In this document: one piece after another, positions 8,672 through 18,045 of the stretch | Layout: each line of letters starts with the position of its first letter | Position numbering within the stretch: position 1 is the first letter of the stretch | From: Arthrobacter sp. ISL-30 | Lineage (GTDB): Bacteria; Actinomycetota; Actinomycetes; Actinomycetales; Micrococcaceae | Direction: 5' to 3' | NCBI RefSeq assembly: GCF_018613855.1 | Contig: NZ_JAGGPK010000007.1 | Coordinates: 18,045 to 82,044, forward strand | DNA: 64,000 nt | The notes under the pieces: model-generated | The model's database searches: none | Seen by the model: only the letters and a program-made list of their open reading frames with translations | What the model was told of the DNA's origin: nothing | Program-made: the position numbers and the translations under genes

Positions 8672-9474
8672 ACAGCAGCCCGGCCGGGACAATCAGTCCG
8701 GGCCGCTTCTCAGGAAAGGTCGTTGTGGTCACTGGCGCCGCCCAAGGAATCGGTCATGCCGTCGCCTCAAGGGTTGCGGCCGAGGGGGCAGACACCGTAC
8801 TGGTGGACCGCGCCGAGCTTGTGCTGCAGGCTGCAGCCGAACTCGCCGGTCAGGGGAGCGCCGCCGTCGGCGTCATCGCCGACCTGGAACAGTACGACGG
8901 CGCGAACAGCGCCATCGAGGAGGCGTTGACGCTCCGGGGCCGGATAGACGTCCTGATCAACAACGTGGGAGGCACCATTTGGGCCAAGCCGTTCGAACAC
9001 TATGAACCCGAGCAGATCAGCAAAGAGATCCAACGGTCCTTGTTTCCCACTCTCTGGACCTGCCGCGCCGTCCTCCCGCACATGATCAGCCGGCAGAACG
9101 GCGTCATCGTCAACGTGGCTTCCGTGGCAACACGAGGCATCAACAGGGTTCCCTACGCCGCCGCGAAGGGCGGCGTGAAAGCCATTACAGCCGCACTTGC
9201 CCTGGAGGCTGCACCGCACGGAATCCGGGTGGTGGCCACGGCGCCCGGAGGCACGGAGGCGCCTCCTCGCCAAGTGGCCCGCGGCCCTCAACCGGCAGAC
9301 GCCACGGAAAAGGCCTGGTATCAGCAGATCGTCGACCAGACCATTGATTCCTCGCTCATGAAGCGGTACGGAACGCTCGAAGAACAGGCTGGACCCATAG
9401 CCTTCCTGGCCTCGGACGAGGCCTCCTACATCACAGGCAGCGTCCTCGCTGTAGCCGGCGGCGACCTCGGCTGA
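8668..9474 (+). CDS. benD: Benzoate cis-diol dehydrogenase (SDR family)
   Basis: 268 aa from a TTG start at 8668 that overlaps the benC stop as TTGA; longer readings run inside benC and are not homologous to anything. It oxidises 1,6-dihydroxycyclohexa-2,4-diene-1-carboxylate to catechol with loss of CO2. Short-chain dehydrogenase landmarks: nucleotide loop VTGAAQGIGHAVASR, then INNVGG, a catalytic Ser in VNVASVATRG, and the YxxxK motif in PYAAAKGGVKA. No Shine-Dalgarno site is needed if translation is coupled. It links BenABC to catechol for CatA. Confidence 0.94.
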   Translation: MNSSPAGTISPGRFSGKVVVVTGAAQGIGHAVASRVAAEGADTVLVDRAELVLQAAAELAGQGSAAVGVIADLEQYDGANSAIEEALTLRGRIDVLINNVGGTIWAKPFEHYEPEQISKEIQRSLFPTLWTCRAVLPHMISRQNGVIVNVASVATRGINRVPYAAAKGGVKAITAALALEAAPHGIRVVATAPGGTEAPPRQVARGPQPADATEKAWYQQIVDQTIDSSLMKRYGTLEEQAGPIAFLASDEASYITGSVLAVAGGDLG

Positions 9475-9577
9475 CCGGCCAACCTTGGCTGACCGGCTGA
9501 CGTCGGCTATTCCTGAGCGGCGGACACCGTAGTACTCACTGGCCGCAATGACGCGGCCCACCCCAATGGAGTCCTCA

Positions 9578-11002
9578 ATGAATGATTCATCCGCACCAAG
9601 TGCTGCCACCCGCAAGAAAACCCTGGCTTGGGTAATCGCCATCGCGGCCACCGCGCTGCTCTTTGACGGTTACGACCTGGTTGTTTATGGAACCGTCGTG
9701 TCCTCCCTGCTGCGCGATCCCAGCCACCTCGGACCCTTGGATGCGGCGCAGGCAGGCGTCCTTGGCAGCTATGCCCTCATGGGAGTGATGGTGGGCGCTC
9801 TCGCTGCCGGTGCCGTCGGTGATTTCCTCGGGCGCCGGAAGCTCATGCTCATCAACATTGTCTGGTTCTCCGTGGGAATGGCCTTAACGGCCATGGCCAC
9901 GAGCACTGCAGCCTTCGGCATCCTGCGCTTCCTCACGGGGATGGGTGTTGGGGCCCTCGTGGCAACCGCCGGGGCGGTCGTCGCGGAATTCGCACCACCG
10001 GGCAAACGCAATTTCTTCAATGCAATCGTCTATTCCGGCGTTCCGGCCGGCGGCCTACTGGCTTCCCTCCTGGCCATAGTCCTGGCCGGGGTTACCGACT
10101 GGCGCGGCCTCTTCCTTATCGGGGCGCTCCCGCTCGTCATCCTGTTCCCCCTCGCCTACCTGAAACTTCCCGAGTCACCCAGATGGCTCCTCGCCCGTGG
10201 CCTGGCCGAACAGGCACAGCAGTTGTCGATACGCACCGGTATCCCTCTGCAGGACAACGAGCCCGACGCCGGCCCCTCGGTTCGTGCCAGGCGTACTTCC
10301 GCTCAACCGCCGTCGGCCGTTACCAAGGACGGACGCCTGGTGGCGGGATTCGCGGCGCTTGTCTCGGATAACTACCGGATACCTACCCTGCTGCTTGGCC
10401 TCATGAGTATTTCCGGGCTGCTGCTGACATACGGCCTGAACACCTGGCTCCCGGAGATCATGGGGCAGCACGGTTACGACAAAACCTATTCGCTGACCTT
10501 CCTGCTCGCCCTCAACGCCGGAGCGGTGATCGGCGGACTCGTTGCGTCCCGCTCAGCGGACCGCTTGGGGCCGAAAGCTATTGTTTCGACCACCTTCGTC
10601 ATTGCCGCCGCCGCCTTGACGCTGCTGACCATGAGCTTCCCGTTGCCCGTGCTGCTGATTGCCGTCGCCTTCGCCGGGGTGGGCAGCCTGGGGACGCAGG
10701 TACTCGTCTACGGATTCGTCTCCAATTACTATCCGACGCCGGCAAGGGCCGCCGGAGTTGCATGGTGCGCCGGGTTCGGAAGACTAGGCGGCATCGTGGG
10801 GCCGCTGGTGGGCGGATTCCTGATCAGTGCCAAAGCGCCCAGCAATATGGCTTTCCTGGTATTCGCCGGAGTCGCGCTGATGGGCGGCCTCGTTACTGTC
10901 TTCGTACGTAAGCATGGTGAGGCCGCCATCCCTTCCGCTCCCGCCTGGGCCGGCACAGATGAAGACCCGCGCCACTCAGTTATCGTTAGGGAAGATGCCT
11001 AA
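9578..11002 (+). CDS. benK: Benzoate MFS transporter
   Basis: 474 aa, about 12 membrane segments, aromatic acid:H+ symporter type. The motif LLFDGYDLVVYGTV in helix 1 and the loop GDFLGRRK (MFS signature A) are typical of BenK/PcaK/MucK proteins; a long hydrophilic loop follows helix 6. I prefer ATG 9578 over ATGs at 9548 and 9566 because GGAG lies 6 bases before it, inside the longer reading. It probably brings benzoate into the cell. The stop is overlapped by the start of the LuxR-type gene, so both are co-expressed. Confidence 0.92.
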   Translation: MNDSSAPSAATRKKTLAWVIAIAATALLFDGYDLVVYGTVVSSLLRDPSHLGPLDAAQAGVLGSYALMGVMVGALAAGAVGDFLGRRKLMLINIVWFSVGMALTAMATSTAAFGILRFLTGMGVGALVATAGAVVAEFAPPGKRNFFNAIVYSGVPAGGLLASLLAIVLAGVTDWRGLFLIGALPLVILFPLAYLKLPESPRWLLARGLAEQAQQLSIRTGIPLQDNEPDAGPSVRARRTSAQPPSAVTKDGRLVAGFAALVSDNYRIPTLLLGLMSISGLLLTYGLNTWLPEIMGQHGYDKTYSLTFLLALNAGAVIGGLVASRSADRLGPKAIVSTTFVIAAAALTLLTMSFPLPVLLIAVAFAGVGSLGTQVLVYGFVSNYYPTPARAAGVAWCAGFGRLGGIVGPLVGGFLISAKAPSNMAFLVFAGVALMGGLVTVFVRKHGEAAIPSAPAWAGTDEDPRHSVIVREDA

Positions 11003-13844
11003 CAAAGACGCGGCTGTGTTTGAACGAACGCGGATCGTGCAGGCCCAGCAACTGCTGGGCCTGCTGCGGTCTGCCCGCTCAGGCACGCCCGCGCTGACGG
11101 TCATCTCCGCCGGTCCCGGAATGGGTGGAACCGAGCTCATAGAGTCCTTCCTCCAAGGAATCAGCGTTGGACGCCAGGACACCATCGTCCTTCATGCTGC
11201 CGGGGCGGGCAGCGAAAAAGACATCGCCTTTGGGGTTCTTCATCAACTTCTCGCAAGCTCCCCGGCCGAGGTGCGACATCCAGCTCAGGGCAGCCCAGGC
11301 GGTAGCTCAGGTGGAGCTGGAAGCCCTGGCGACATCGTCGGCAACGGCGAGATCCTGCTCAAGCTGATACAGGAAGTGACCGATCAGGGGAACACACTCA
11401 TACTTTGCGTGGACAGTATCCAGCTGGCCGACCCGGAGTCACTGAGAAGTCTTTTGTACGCGCTGCGGCGGATGGGGCAGGTTCCGGTCCTGACCATCTT
11501 GGGCCTGAATACGGAAATCGCCGCACAGTCCCCATCAACCGCGCAGTCCCCATCAACCGGTCTGGATGACCTACTGGCGTTCCCGGACGCAACAACCATC
11601 GAGCTGGGTCCCTTGACCCCCTCGGAAGTCCAAGAACTACGGCGGGGATATTCGGGCCCGGAGCTGACTCTTCCCGCTGCCCGTGCCCTTGTGGAACATA
11701 CAGGCGGTTCGCCGCGCCTTATCGGGGCCTTGCTCAATGAGTTTCCGGTATCCGTATGGTCCACGAGGCAAGAGACGTGGCCGGCCCCCTCGGAGTGTGT
11801 TGCCCACACCGCTGCCGCGCTCACCAGGTTGCCGGCGGAAGGGGCTGCACTGGTCCAGGCGGCCGCTGTGCTGGGAGTACGTTCGCAGCTCGCTGTGGCC
11901 ACCCAATTGGCGGGCATTAGTGATGCGGTGGCGGCCGTTGAGTCCGCCAGTTGCTCAGGATTGCTCTTTGTCAGCGCCACAGGGGCGGAAACCCGCCTGG
12001 AATTTACCCGGCCCGTCTTCCGCGCGGCGGTTTACCAGCATCTCGGACCGGCCCGTCGCGCCGCCCTCCATGCGGCGGCAGCTGCCATCATGACCGCCCC
12101 TGGCCAGCGTCTGAAACACCGCGCAGCCGCCGCGCTCCTGCCCGATGCCGGCCTGGCTGCCGAACTCGAGGCCGCAGCCGAGGGCTTCGCCTCCTCTGGC
12201 GCCTGGAGTTCCGCGGCACAGGCCTACACACAATCCGCTCGATTGAATCCGGAACCTTCTGTCCGCGAAACGCTCCTGGTCAAGGCCCTGGATGCTATGG
12301 TGGGCGCCGGTGAACTGCCCCTCGCCCTGGCATCGCTCGATGCCTTGGATTCCTTTGCGCCGGGTCCCAGGAGCGATGCCGTCCGGGGTCACCTTGCCAT
12401 CCTCCGTGGACGCCCGGCCCAGGCCGACGCCTTCCTGCAGAAGGCCTGGAACGGCGTCGATCCTGCCACCGATCCAGGAACGGCCAGCGCAATCTGCCAA
12501 CGGCAGGTGCTGCATGCGCTGGCACGGTTCAACGGAAGGGACCTGGTGATGTGGGCGGAGCGAGTGAAGGGACTGGCTCCTCCGGGAAGTCCGGCAGCGG
12601 TGGAGGCGCAAGCTATTGAAGGCCTCGGGCTGGGTTTCAGCGGCCGCTATGCCGAATCCGAGCGGAGCTACCGGCACGCGGACAAGATGCCGCAACACGA
12701 AGCCCAGCACCAGCGGATCGAGATGGGCAAAGGGTGGCTCCACCTTGCGATGGACCGAGTGGACGAAGCCCGCTCCGAACTTGCCGGAGCCGTTCCCACC
12801 GAGTTCGCACACGGCTCCCAGCGAATTTCCCTGTGGGCCCAGGGATGGTTGGCCAGGGCGGACTTCGCCATTGGCGCCTGGGATGACGCCCTCCGCACTG
12901 TGGATGCAGCAGCGCTCATGCAGGAGGAATCCGGAATTGAACTGCTCCGGCCCTTGATTCACTGGACCGGAGCCCAGATCCAGGCTCTCCGGGGCAATTG
13001 GAAAGCGGCAGCCGGATACGTGGAACGGGGGGCTGCGGCAACCGACAGCTATCCGGCCATGCTGTTGCCGTATTGCCTGGCGATGGCCCAAGTGGCGGAA
13101 GCAAAGGTTGATTACGACGGCGTCATCCGCGCTTTACTGCCCGTTCTCCGGATGCAGCGCGGTGCCGGCATCGACGAGCCCGGTTTCTGGCCCTGGCAGG
13201 ACCATTACGCAAACGCCTTGGTGATGACGGGCCGGATAGACGAAGCCGATGCCTTCCTGGTGCCGCATGAAGAACTTGCCATGCAGCGCGGCCACCGCTC
13301 TACACGAGCCCGCTTGGCGTATGTCCGTGGACGAATCCTGGCTGCCCGGGGCGATGTTGGCGCCGCCAGGAGCACCTTCCTGGAGGGACTCGCCCAGCTG
13401 GACGGGCTTCCCTTGCCGTATGCGCGGGCCCGCGTGAAGTTCGCCTATGGCCAGTCTTTCCGTCGCGCGGGTAAGCGGAGGGAGGCTGCGGCGGTATTGG
13501 CTGAAGCCCGTGATTTGTTTGCCGGACTGGGCGCCAAGGCGTACGTTGACCGGTGCTCGCGTGAAATGCGGGCCGCCGGCGTCAGCCCGGACGACGCACC
13601 AGGCAGCGCCGCCGGTCGCGAAGCAAGTGCGCCCACTGGTATGCAGTCAGAGCTGACGGAACAGGAGAAGGCGGTGGCTGCCCTCGTTGCTTCCGGGCTG
13701 AGCAATAAGGATGCAGCCGCCGAGCTCTACGTATCGGTCAAGACCGTCCAGTACCACTTGACCCGCATCTACGCCAAGCTCAGTGTGACGTCACGTTCCG
13801 GGCTGGCAGCCGTATATTCAGGATCCCGGAGGGGCGCTGAGTAG
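10995..13844 (+). CDS. Large LuxR-type regulator with degenerate ATPase domain (BenR-like)
   Basis: 949 aa from ATG 10995, overlapping the benK stop by 8 bases. The N-terminal part resembles the AAA/STAND ATPase of LAL regulators, the middle is helical and TPR-like, and the C-terminal 60 residues are a LuxR HTH (LTEQEKAVAALVASGLSNKD, then SVKTVQYHLTRIYAKL). The P-loop at residues 40-48 reads GPGMGGTE, without the lysine, and the Walker B region has VDSIQLAD where VDDAHWAD is usual, so ATP hydrolysis is doubtful. Corynebacterium uses a LuxR-type BenR for its ben genes, and the position at the end of benABCDK suggests the same job here. It ends convergent with, and overlapping, the kinase gene. 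Confidence 0.85.
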   Translation: MPNKDAAVFERTRIVQAQQLLGLLRSARSGTPALTVISAGPGMGGTELIESFLQGISVGRQDTIVLHAAGAGSEKDIAFGVLHQLLASSPAEVRHPAQGSPGGSSGGAGSPGDIVGNGEILLKLIQEVTDQGNTLILCVDSIQLADPESLRSLLYALRRMGQVPVLTILGLNTEIAAQSPSTAQSPSTGLDDLLAFPDATTIELGPLTPSEVQELRRGYSGPELTLPAARALVEHTGGSPRLIGALLNEFPVSVWSTRQETWPAPSECVAHTAAALTRLPAEGAALVQAAAVLGVRSQLAVATQLAGISDAVAAVESASCSGLLFVSATGAETRLEFTRPVFRAAVYQHLGPARRAALHAAAAAIMTAPGQRLKHRAAAALLPDAGLAAELEAAAEGFASSGAWSSAAQAYTQSARLNPEPSVRETLLVKALDAMVGAGELPLALASLDALDSFAPGPRSDAVRGHLAILRGRPAQADAFLQKAWNGVDPATDPGTASAICQRQVLHALARFNGRDLVMWAERVKGLAPPGSPAAVEAQAIEGLGLGFSGRYAESERSYRHADKMPQHEAQHQRIEMGKGWLHLAMDRVDEARSELAGAVPTEFAHGSQRISLWAQGWLARADFAIGAWDDALRTVDAAALMQEESGIELLRPLIHWTGAQIQALRGNWKAAAGYVERGAAATDSYPAMLLPYCLAMAQVAEAKVDYDGVIRALLPVLRMQRGAGIDEPGFWPWQDHYANALVMTGRIDEADAFLVPHEELAMQRGHRSTRARLAYVRGRILAARGDVGAARSTFLEGLAQLDGLPLPYARARVKFAYGQSFRRAGKRREAAAVLAEARDLFAGLGAKAYVDRCSREMRAAGVSPDDAPGSAAGREASAPTGMQSELTEQEKAVAALVASGLSNKDAAAELYVSVKTVQYHLTRIYAKLSVTSRSGLAAVYSGSRRGAE
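11523..11558 (+). repeat. In-frame 18-bp tandem duplication inside the LuxR-type gene
   Basis: Two adjacent copies of an 18-base unit (GCRCAGTCCCCATCAACC) differ at one base and encode AQSPST twice. The frame is kept, and the repeat falls in a loop after the Walker B region, so the protein is probably unharmed. It looks like a recent slippage event. Confidence 0.85.
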
Positions 13845-14837
13845 CTCCGGTGAGGCGACGGCGGTCGGAACTGATGCCGCCGTCGGAACCCTTTCCACAA
13901 CCGGCAGCTGCGCCGCAAACTCCGCTGTTAGCTCCTCCACCGTGGGAGGGTTGGCGCCGGGGCGGCTGACCGTGATGGCTGCCGCCTTGGACGCCGTCCT
14001 CCCCAGCGTTTCCAGCACGGAGGGGGCCAGGCCATCAGTGCTGCGGCACAGCAGCCCATAAATAAGGGCGGCCATGTAGGAATCGCCCGCGCCGATCGTG
14101 TCCGCCACCGTGGTCCTCACGGAGGGGACATGCAGCTGGGTGGCCGGGGTGGCCAGCAGGGAACCTTCGGATCCCAGCGTGATCACTGCCAGCCCTGCAC
14201 CCAGTCCCAGGATCCGCGCGGCCGCTTCCTTCGGCTGCTGCCCCGGGTACAGCCATTGGGCGTCCTCATCGCTGAGCTTAACGACGTCGGTGAGGGGGAC
14301 GAGCTCCTCGAAGATGGCCAGGGCTTCGGCGTGGCTGCCGAGGAGCGCCGGCCGGATATTCGGGTCGTAGGTCACCAGGCACTCGCGATGAGCCTGCTCA
14401 AGCAGCCCCTTGACGACGGCGGCGCCGGGGGCCAGGAAGCTGGCAATGGAGCCGGTGTGCAGCACCTTGGGAAGGTAGGCGGGCGTTACGGGCTTCAGGT
14501 CCCAGGCGATGTCGAAATCGTAGTGGGCCGAGCCGTCCGCGGCGAGGGTCGCCGTCGCCGATGCCGTCCTTCCCTGTGTGCGGGAGCCCGGAAGGAGCGC
14601 GACGCCGGCGGTGCTGAGGTGCCGCTCAATCGCCGCGCCGCGTTCGTCGTCGCCAATCGACGTGAGGAGTGCGGTGCTGACTTCCAGCCGTCCCAGCCCG
14701 TAAGCAACATTGGCGGGTGACCCGCCAGGATGCTCGATTGTGCCTTTGGACGTGGTGACGACGTCGACGAGAGCCTCGCCGATAACAATGACGTCGGGGT
14801 TTTCCGCATGCGAAACGGCGGCGTGTGTCTGGGGCAT
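13818..14837 (-). CDS. PfkB-family sugar kinase, probable fructokinase
   Basis: 339 aa from ATG 14837 (GAAAG upstream); a TTG at 14879 is possible but has no site. PfkB/ribokinase signatures: N-terminal GG motif in HPGGSPANVAYGLGRL, then the C-terminal DTIGAGDSYMAAL with the catalytic Asp and anion hole GAGD. It is the last gene of an importer operon (binding protein, permease, ATPase, kinase), the same order as frcBCAK of Sinorhizobium, where the kinase phosphorylates imported fructose. The stop lies inside the convergent LuxR-type gene (27-bp overlap). Product specificity for fructose is inferred from the levanase and operon context. Confidence 0.85.
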   Translation of the reverse strand: MPQTHAAVSHAENPDVIVIGEALVDVVTTSKGTIEHPGGSPANVAYGLGRLEVSTALLTSIGDDERGAAIERHLSTAGVALLPGSRTQGRTASATATLAADGSAHYDFDIAWDLKPVTPAYLPKVLHTGSIASFLAPGAAVVKGLLEQAHRECLVTYDPNIRPALLGSHAEALAIFEELVPLTDVVKLSDEDAQWLYPGQQPKEAAARILGLGAGLAVITLGSEGSLLATPATQLHVPSVRTTVADTIGAGDSYMAALIYGLLCRSTDGLAPSVLETLGRTASKAAAITVSRPGANPPTVEELTAEFAAQLPVVERVPTAASVPTAVASPELLSAPPGS

Positions 14838-14942
14838 TGGGGTGTCTTTCGTCAAGCCGTCCGCGGACCCGCTGGCCAAAGCGGCGGGTCCGCGGACGGA
14901 AGGAGGATGGAAAGGCTAGTAGGGGCGTGGGAGATTCCGCGG

Positions 14943-15737
14943 CTAGGCCGTGGCGGCGCCAGTCATGATCGCGACGGCGTCAGTCATGGTGTGCGACTGC
15001 GGGGTAATCGTGGCGGCGCACTTGCCGAGACGCTGGACGTGGATCCGGTCGGCGACGTCGAACACGTGCGGCATGTTGTGGCTGATCAGGATCACCGGAA
15101 GGCCACGGTCCCGCAGGTCCCTGACCAGCTGCAGGACCTGGTTCGATTCCCGCACGCCGAGTGCCGCCGTCGGCTCATCCAGCACCACGACCTTGGAGCC
15201 GAACGCCGCGGCGCGGGCCACGGCTACGGCCTGGCGCTGCCCGCCGGAGAGGTTCTCCACCGGAACGGTGACGTCCTGCAGCGTGGAGATGCCGAGGCGG
15301 GTGAGCTCATCCTTGGCCTTGCGGCGCATGCCCTTGGTGTCCAGGACGCGGAAGATCTTTCCGAGGGGTCCGGCGAGCCGCTCTTCCCGCCCGAGAAACA
15401 GGTTGGACGCGACGTCCAGGGCAGGTGAGACCGCGAGGTTCTGGTAGACGGTCTCGATGCCGTGGGCGCGGGCATCCTGCGGTCGCTTGAAGTGCACGGA
15501 CTGGCCGGAAACCTTCAGCTCGCCCGAATCCGGCACCTCTGCCCCGGTCAGGCACTTGATGAGCGTGGACTTTCCGGCGCCGTTGTCGCCAATGATGGCC
15601 AGCACTTCGCCGGGGTAGAGGTCCAGGCTGACTCCGTCCAGGCCCACCACCTTGCCGAAGGTCTTCACGAGGTTTCGGGCCTGCAGGATCGGCTGGCGGA
15701 GCTCTGTCTTGGGGGTGTGAACGTCGGTGGAGGTCAT
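14943..15737 (-). CDS. Sugar ABC importer ATP-binding protein (FrcA-like)
   Basis: 264 aa from ATG 15737, chosen because it overlaps the permease stop as ATGA and has AAAGG 7 bases upstream. One nucleotide-binding domain: Walker A IGDNGAGKSTLIKC, signature LSGGQRQAVAVARA, Walker B VVVLDEPTAAL. The ribose-type CUT2 importers usually have a double-length ATPase of about 500 aa, but the fructose importer FrcA has a single domain like this, which supports fructose as substrate. It works as a dimer under the adjacent permease. Confidence 0.92.
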   Translation of the reverse strand: MTSTDVHTPKTELRQPILQARNLVKTFGKVVGLDGVSLDLYPGEVLAIIGDNGAGKSTLIKCLTGAEVPDSGELKVSGQSVHFKRPQDARAHGIETVYQNLAVSPALDVASNLFLGREERLAGPLGKIFRVLDTKGMRRKAKDELTRLGISTLQDVTVPVENLSGGQRQAVAVARAAAFGSKVVVLDEPTAALGVRESNQVLQLVRDLRDRGLPVILISHNMPHVFDVADRIHVQRLGKCAATITPQSHTMTDAVAIMTGAATA

Positions 15738-16780
15738 GACTTCACCTTTCGGATCCACTGGTCGATCGACACAGCGACAATGATGAGCACGCCGACGGCG
15801 AGGGTCTGGAAGAGCACGTCCAGCCCGGCCAGTGACAGCCCGTTGCGGAAGACGCCCACGATAAGTGCGCCCAGGAGCGAACCCCAGACGGAACCACGAC
15901 CGCCGAAGAGGCTGGTGCCGCCAATCACGACGGCGGTGATGGAGTCCAGGTTCAGGTCCACGCCGGCGTTGGGGCTGGCGGCGTTGGTGCGGCCGATCTG
16001 GATCCAGGCGCCGATCGCCAGGACGGCGCCCGCTGCGAGATAAACGCTCATCAGGACGCGGTTGACGGGGATGCCGGCCAGGCGGGCGGCTTCCTTGTCA
16101 TCACCGACGGCGTACACGTGCCGGCCCCAGGCCGTCTTGCCGAGGATGAAGGCAACGGCGACGTAGAGCAGGAGCATCATGACCACGCCGGTGGAGATCC
16201 TGACCGGGCCCACCGGGAAGGTGCTTCCCATCCAGGTCAGCAGGTCCGGCATGCTGGAGCCGCGGACCGTCGACCCGCCCGAATAGAGCAGCGTCAGGGC
16301 GATGAAGATGTTCAGGGTTCCCAGCGTCACGATGAACGGAGGGAGCCTGAACCGGGTTACCAGGAAGCCGTTGAGGACTCCGGCGCCGAGTCCGACGACG
16401 AGTCCCGCCAGCAGTGCCAGCGGTGCCGGCATGCCGCTTCCTACCGACAGCTGCGCCACCACCATCGAGGCCAGGATCATGACCGCCCCCACGGACAGGT
16501 CGATGCCCGCCGTGAGGATGATCAGGGTCTGGGCGATGGCCAGGGTCCCCACAACGGAGACCTGCTGGGTGATGAGGGACAGGTTCTCGACCCGAAGGAA
16601 GCGGTCGTTGAGGAGTCCGAACACCACCACGGCGATCAGCAGTACGATCGCCGGACTCAGGGCCGGGTAGCGGTGCAGGATATTGCGGATGCGGCTGAGC
16701 GGCGTCTGCCGGTCGAGGAATTCCTCGGCGAGGTCGGTGTGCCCGGTGTCCGGCGGGCCTGCGGTCTGTTGCTGGGTCAC
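15734..16780 (-). CDS. Sugar ABC importer permease, CUT2 type (FrcC-like)
   Basis: 348 aa from GTG 16780, which has AGGAG 5 bases upstream; the GTG five codons earlier would bury that site inside the gene. About 8-10 membrane helices in the RbsC/FrcC pattern, with LTAGIDLSVGAVMILASM and VVIGGTSLFGGRGSVWGSL as family hallmarks. It pairs with the ATPase (4-base overlap) and the binding lipoprotein 24 bp upstream. Confidence 0.93.
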   Translation of the reverse strand: MTQQQTAGPPDTGHTDLAEEFLDRQTPLSRIRNILHRYPALSPAIVLLIAVVVFGLLNDRFLRVENLSLITQQVSVVGTLAIAQTLIILTAGIDLSVGAVMILASMVVAQLSVGSGMPAPLALLAGLVVGLGAGVLNGFLVTRFRLPPFIVTLGTLNIFIALTLLYSGGSTVRGSSMPDLLTWMGSTFPVGPVRISTGVVMMLLLYVAVAFILGKTAWGRHVYAVGDDKEAARLAGIPVNRVLMSVYLAAGAVLAIGAWIQIGRTNAASPNAGVDLNLDSITAVVIGGTSLFGGRGSVWGSLLGALIVGVFRNGLSLAGLDVLFQTLAVGVLIIVAVSIDQWIRKVKS

Positions 16781-16804
16781 GTTTGCTCCTGTCACGATAA
16801 GGGC

Positions 16805-17920
16805 TTACTTGCCCCAGCAGATCTGGGTGGCGTCCGTCGTCGTAATGCTCTTGACGCCGTCGGCTGCCTTGTCGGTTACCAGCTCGACGCCGGTGTTGTA
16901 GAAGTCAAGGCCCGGCGAGTTCTCGGGCTTATTGCCGGTCTTGGCCAGGTCCACGATGGCCTTGACGCCTAGTTCGGCCATCTTGACCGGGTACTGCTGG
17001 GCGGTGGCGCCGATGACGCCGGACTTGACGTTGTTCACGCCGGCGCAGCCGCCGTCTACCGAGACCACCAGGACGTCCTTTTCCTTGCCGGCCGACTTCA
17101 GGGCTTCGAAGGCGCCTGCTGCGGCGGGTTCGTTGATCGTGTAGACCACATTGATGTTCGGGTTCTTGGCGAGCAGGGTCTCCATGGCCGTGCGGCCGCC
17201 GTCCTCGGCGCCCTGGGAGGCCTGGTTTCCGACGATTTCGTAGTCGCCGCCCTTGCCTCCGGTGTACTTGCCGGTCTTGGCTTCGTCGCCGTTCTTCTTC
17301 TTGTCAGCGGTGTCGATGCCCAGGCCCGTGAGGAAGCCCTGGTCGCGGTTGTAGTCCACGGACACAACCTTGTCGTCGAAGAGGTCAATGAGCGCGATAG
17401 TGGCCTTCTTGCCGCCGAGCTGCGCCGCCGTCCACTTGCCGATCAGCTCGCCGGCGGCGAAGTTGTCGGTCGCGAAGGTGATGTCCGCGGCGTCGGCGGG
17501 GTCCGGCGGGGTGTCGAGGGCGATGACGAAGAGGCCGGCGTCCTTGGCCTTCTTCAGGGCGTCGACGACGGAGGGGCCGTTCGGGGTGATCAGGATGCCC
17601 TTGTCGCCCTTGGAGATGGCGTTTTCGATGGCCTGGATCTGGGTGTCTTCGTCGCCGTCGGCCTTGCCTGCTGCAAGCTTGAGGTCGACGCCGTCTGCCT
17701 CGGCAGCCTTCTTGGCGCCGTCCTGCATGGAGACGAAGAATGGGTTGCTGGTGGTTTTGACAATCAGCGAGACGCCGATTTTTTCGGAGGCCCCGGTCGT
17801 GGACCCAGTGGCGGACGAATTCCCGCCGCAGGCGGCGAGGCTGAGGGTGCCGAATGTCAGGACCGCGCCGATGGCGAGGGAGCGTACTGCGGTGGTTCGC
17901 TGGGATTTGGAACTCAACAT
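16805..17920 (-). CDS. Sugar-binding lipoprotein of the ABC importer (FrcB-like)
   Basis: 371 aa from ATG 17920 with AGGAG 5 bases upstream; an upstream in-frame reading to 17989 lacks a site and crosses the operator. Lipoprotein signal with lipobox LSLAAC, then a periplasmic-binding-protein fold of the ribose/xylose/fructose class (IGVSLIVKTTSNPFF, GILITPNG, FVIALDTPPDP, VVSVDGG). It captures the sugar outside the membrane and feeds the permease. It is first in its operon, and a LacI-type palindrome at 17954-17967, just 34 bp upstream of the start, is in position to repress it. Confidence 0.93.
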   Translation of the reverse strand: MLSSKSQRTTAVRSLAIGAVLTFGTLSLAACGGNSSATGSTTGASEKIGVSLIVKTTSNPFFVSMQDGAKKAAEADGVDLKLAAGKADGDEDTQIQAIENAISKGDKGILITPNGPSVVDALKKAKDAGLFVIALDTPPDPADAADITFATDNFAAGELIGKWTAAQLGGKKATIALIDLFDDKVVSVDYNRDQGFLTGLGIDTADKKKNGDEAKTGKYTGGKGGDYEIVGNQASQGAEDGGRTAMETLLAKNPNINVVYTINEPAAAGAFEALKSAGKEKDVLVVSVDGGCAGVNNVKSGVIGATAQQYPVKMAELGVKAIVDLAKTGNKPENSPGLDFYNTGVELVTDKAADGVKSITTTDATQICWGK

Positions 17921-17953
17921 TGAATCTCCTGGTTTCAGGGCACTTTGTGTACC

Positions 17954-17967
17954 TGACAACGATGTCA
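17954..17967. promoter_or_regulatory. LacI-type operator upstream of the fructose importer
   Basis: TGACAACGATGTCA, a palindrome centred on CG with one mismatch. It lies between the divergent importer operon (start 17920) and the LacI gene (start 18040). The same motif recurs at 18032, 22293 and 22414, and nowhere else that I noticed. The neighbouring LacI protein is the natural binder. Confidence 0.7.
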
Positions 17968-18031
17968 TCACTGATGTAACCAAGCTCACAAGGTAGAGTC
18001 AAGTGATAACCAGTAATGAAGAGCGAGGAAT

Positions 18032-18045
18032 TGACAACGATGTCT
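18032..18045. promoter_or_regulatory. LacI-type operator overlapping the start codon of its own regulator
   Basis: TGACAACGATGTCT repeats 13 of the 14 bases of the operator at 17954. The ATG of the LacI gene lies inside it (18040-18042). Binding here would block early elongation or initiation and gives a simple route to autoregulation. Confidence 0.6.
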
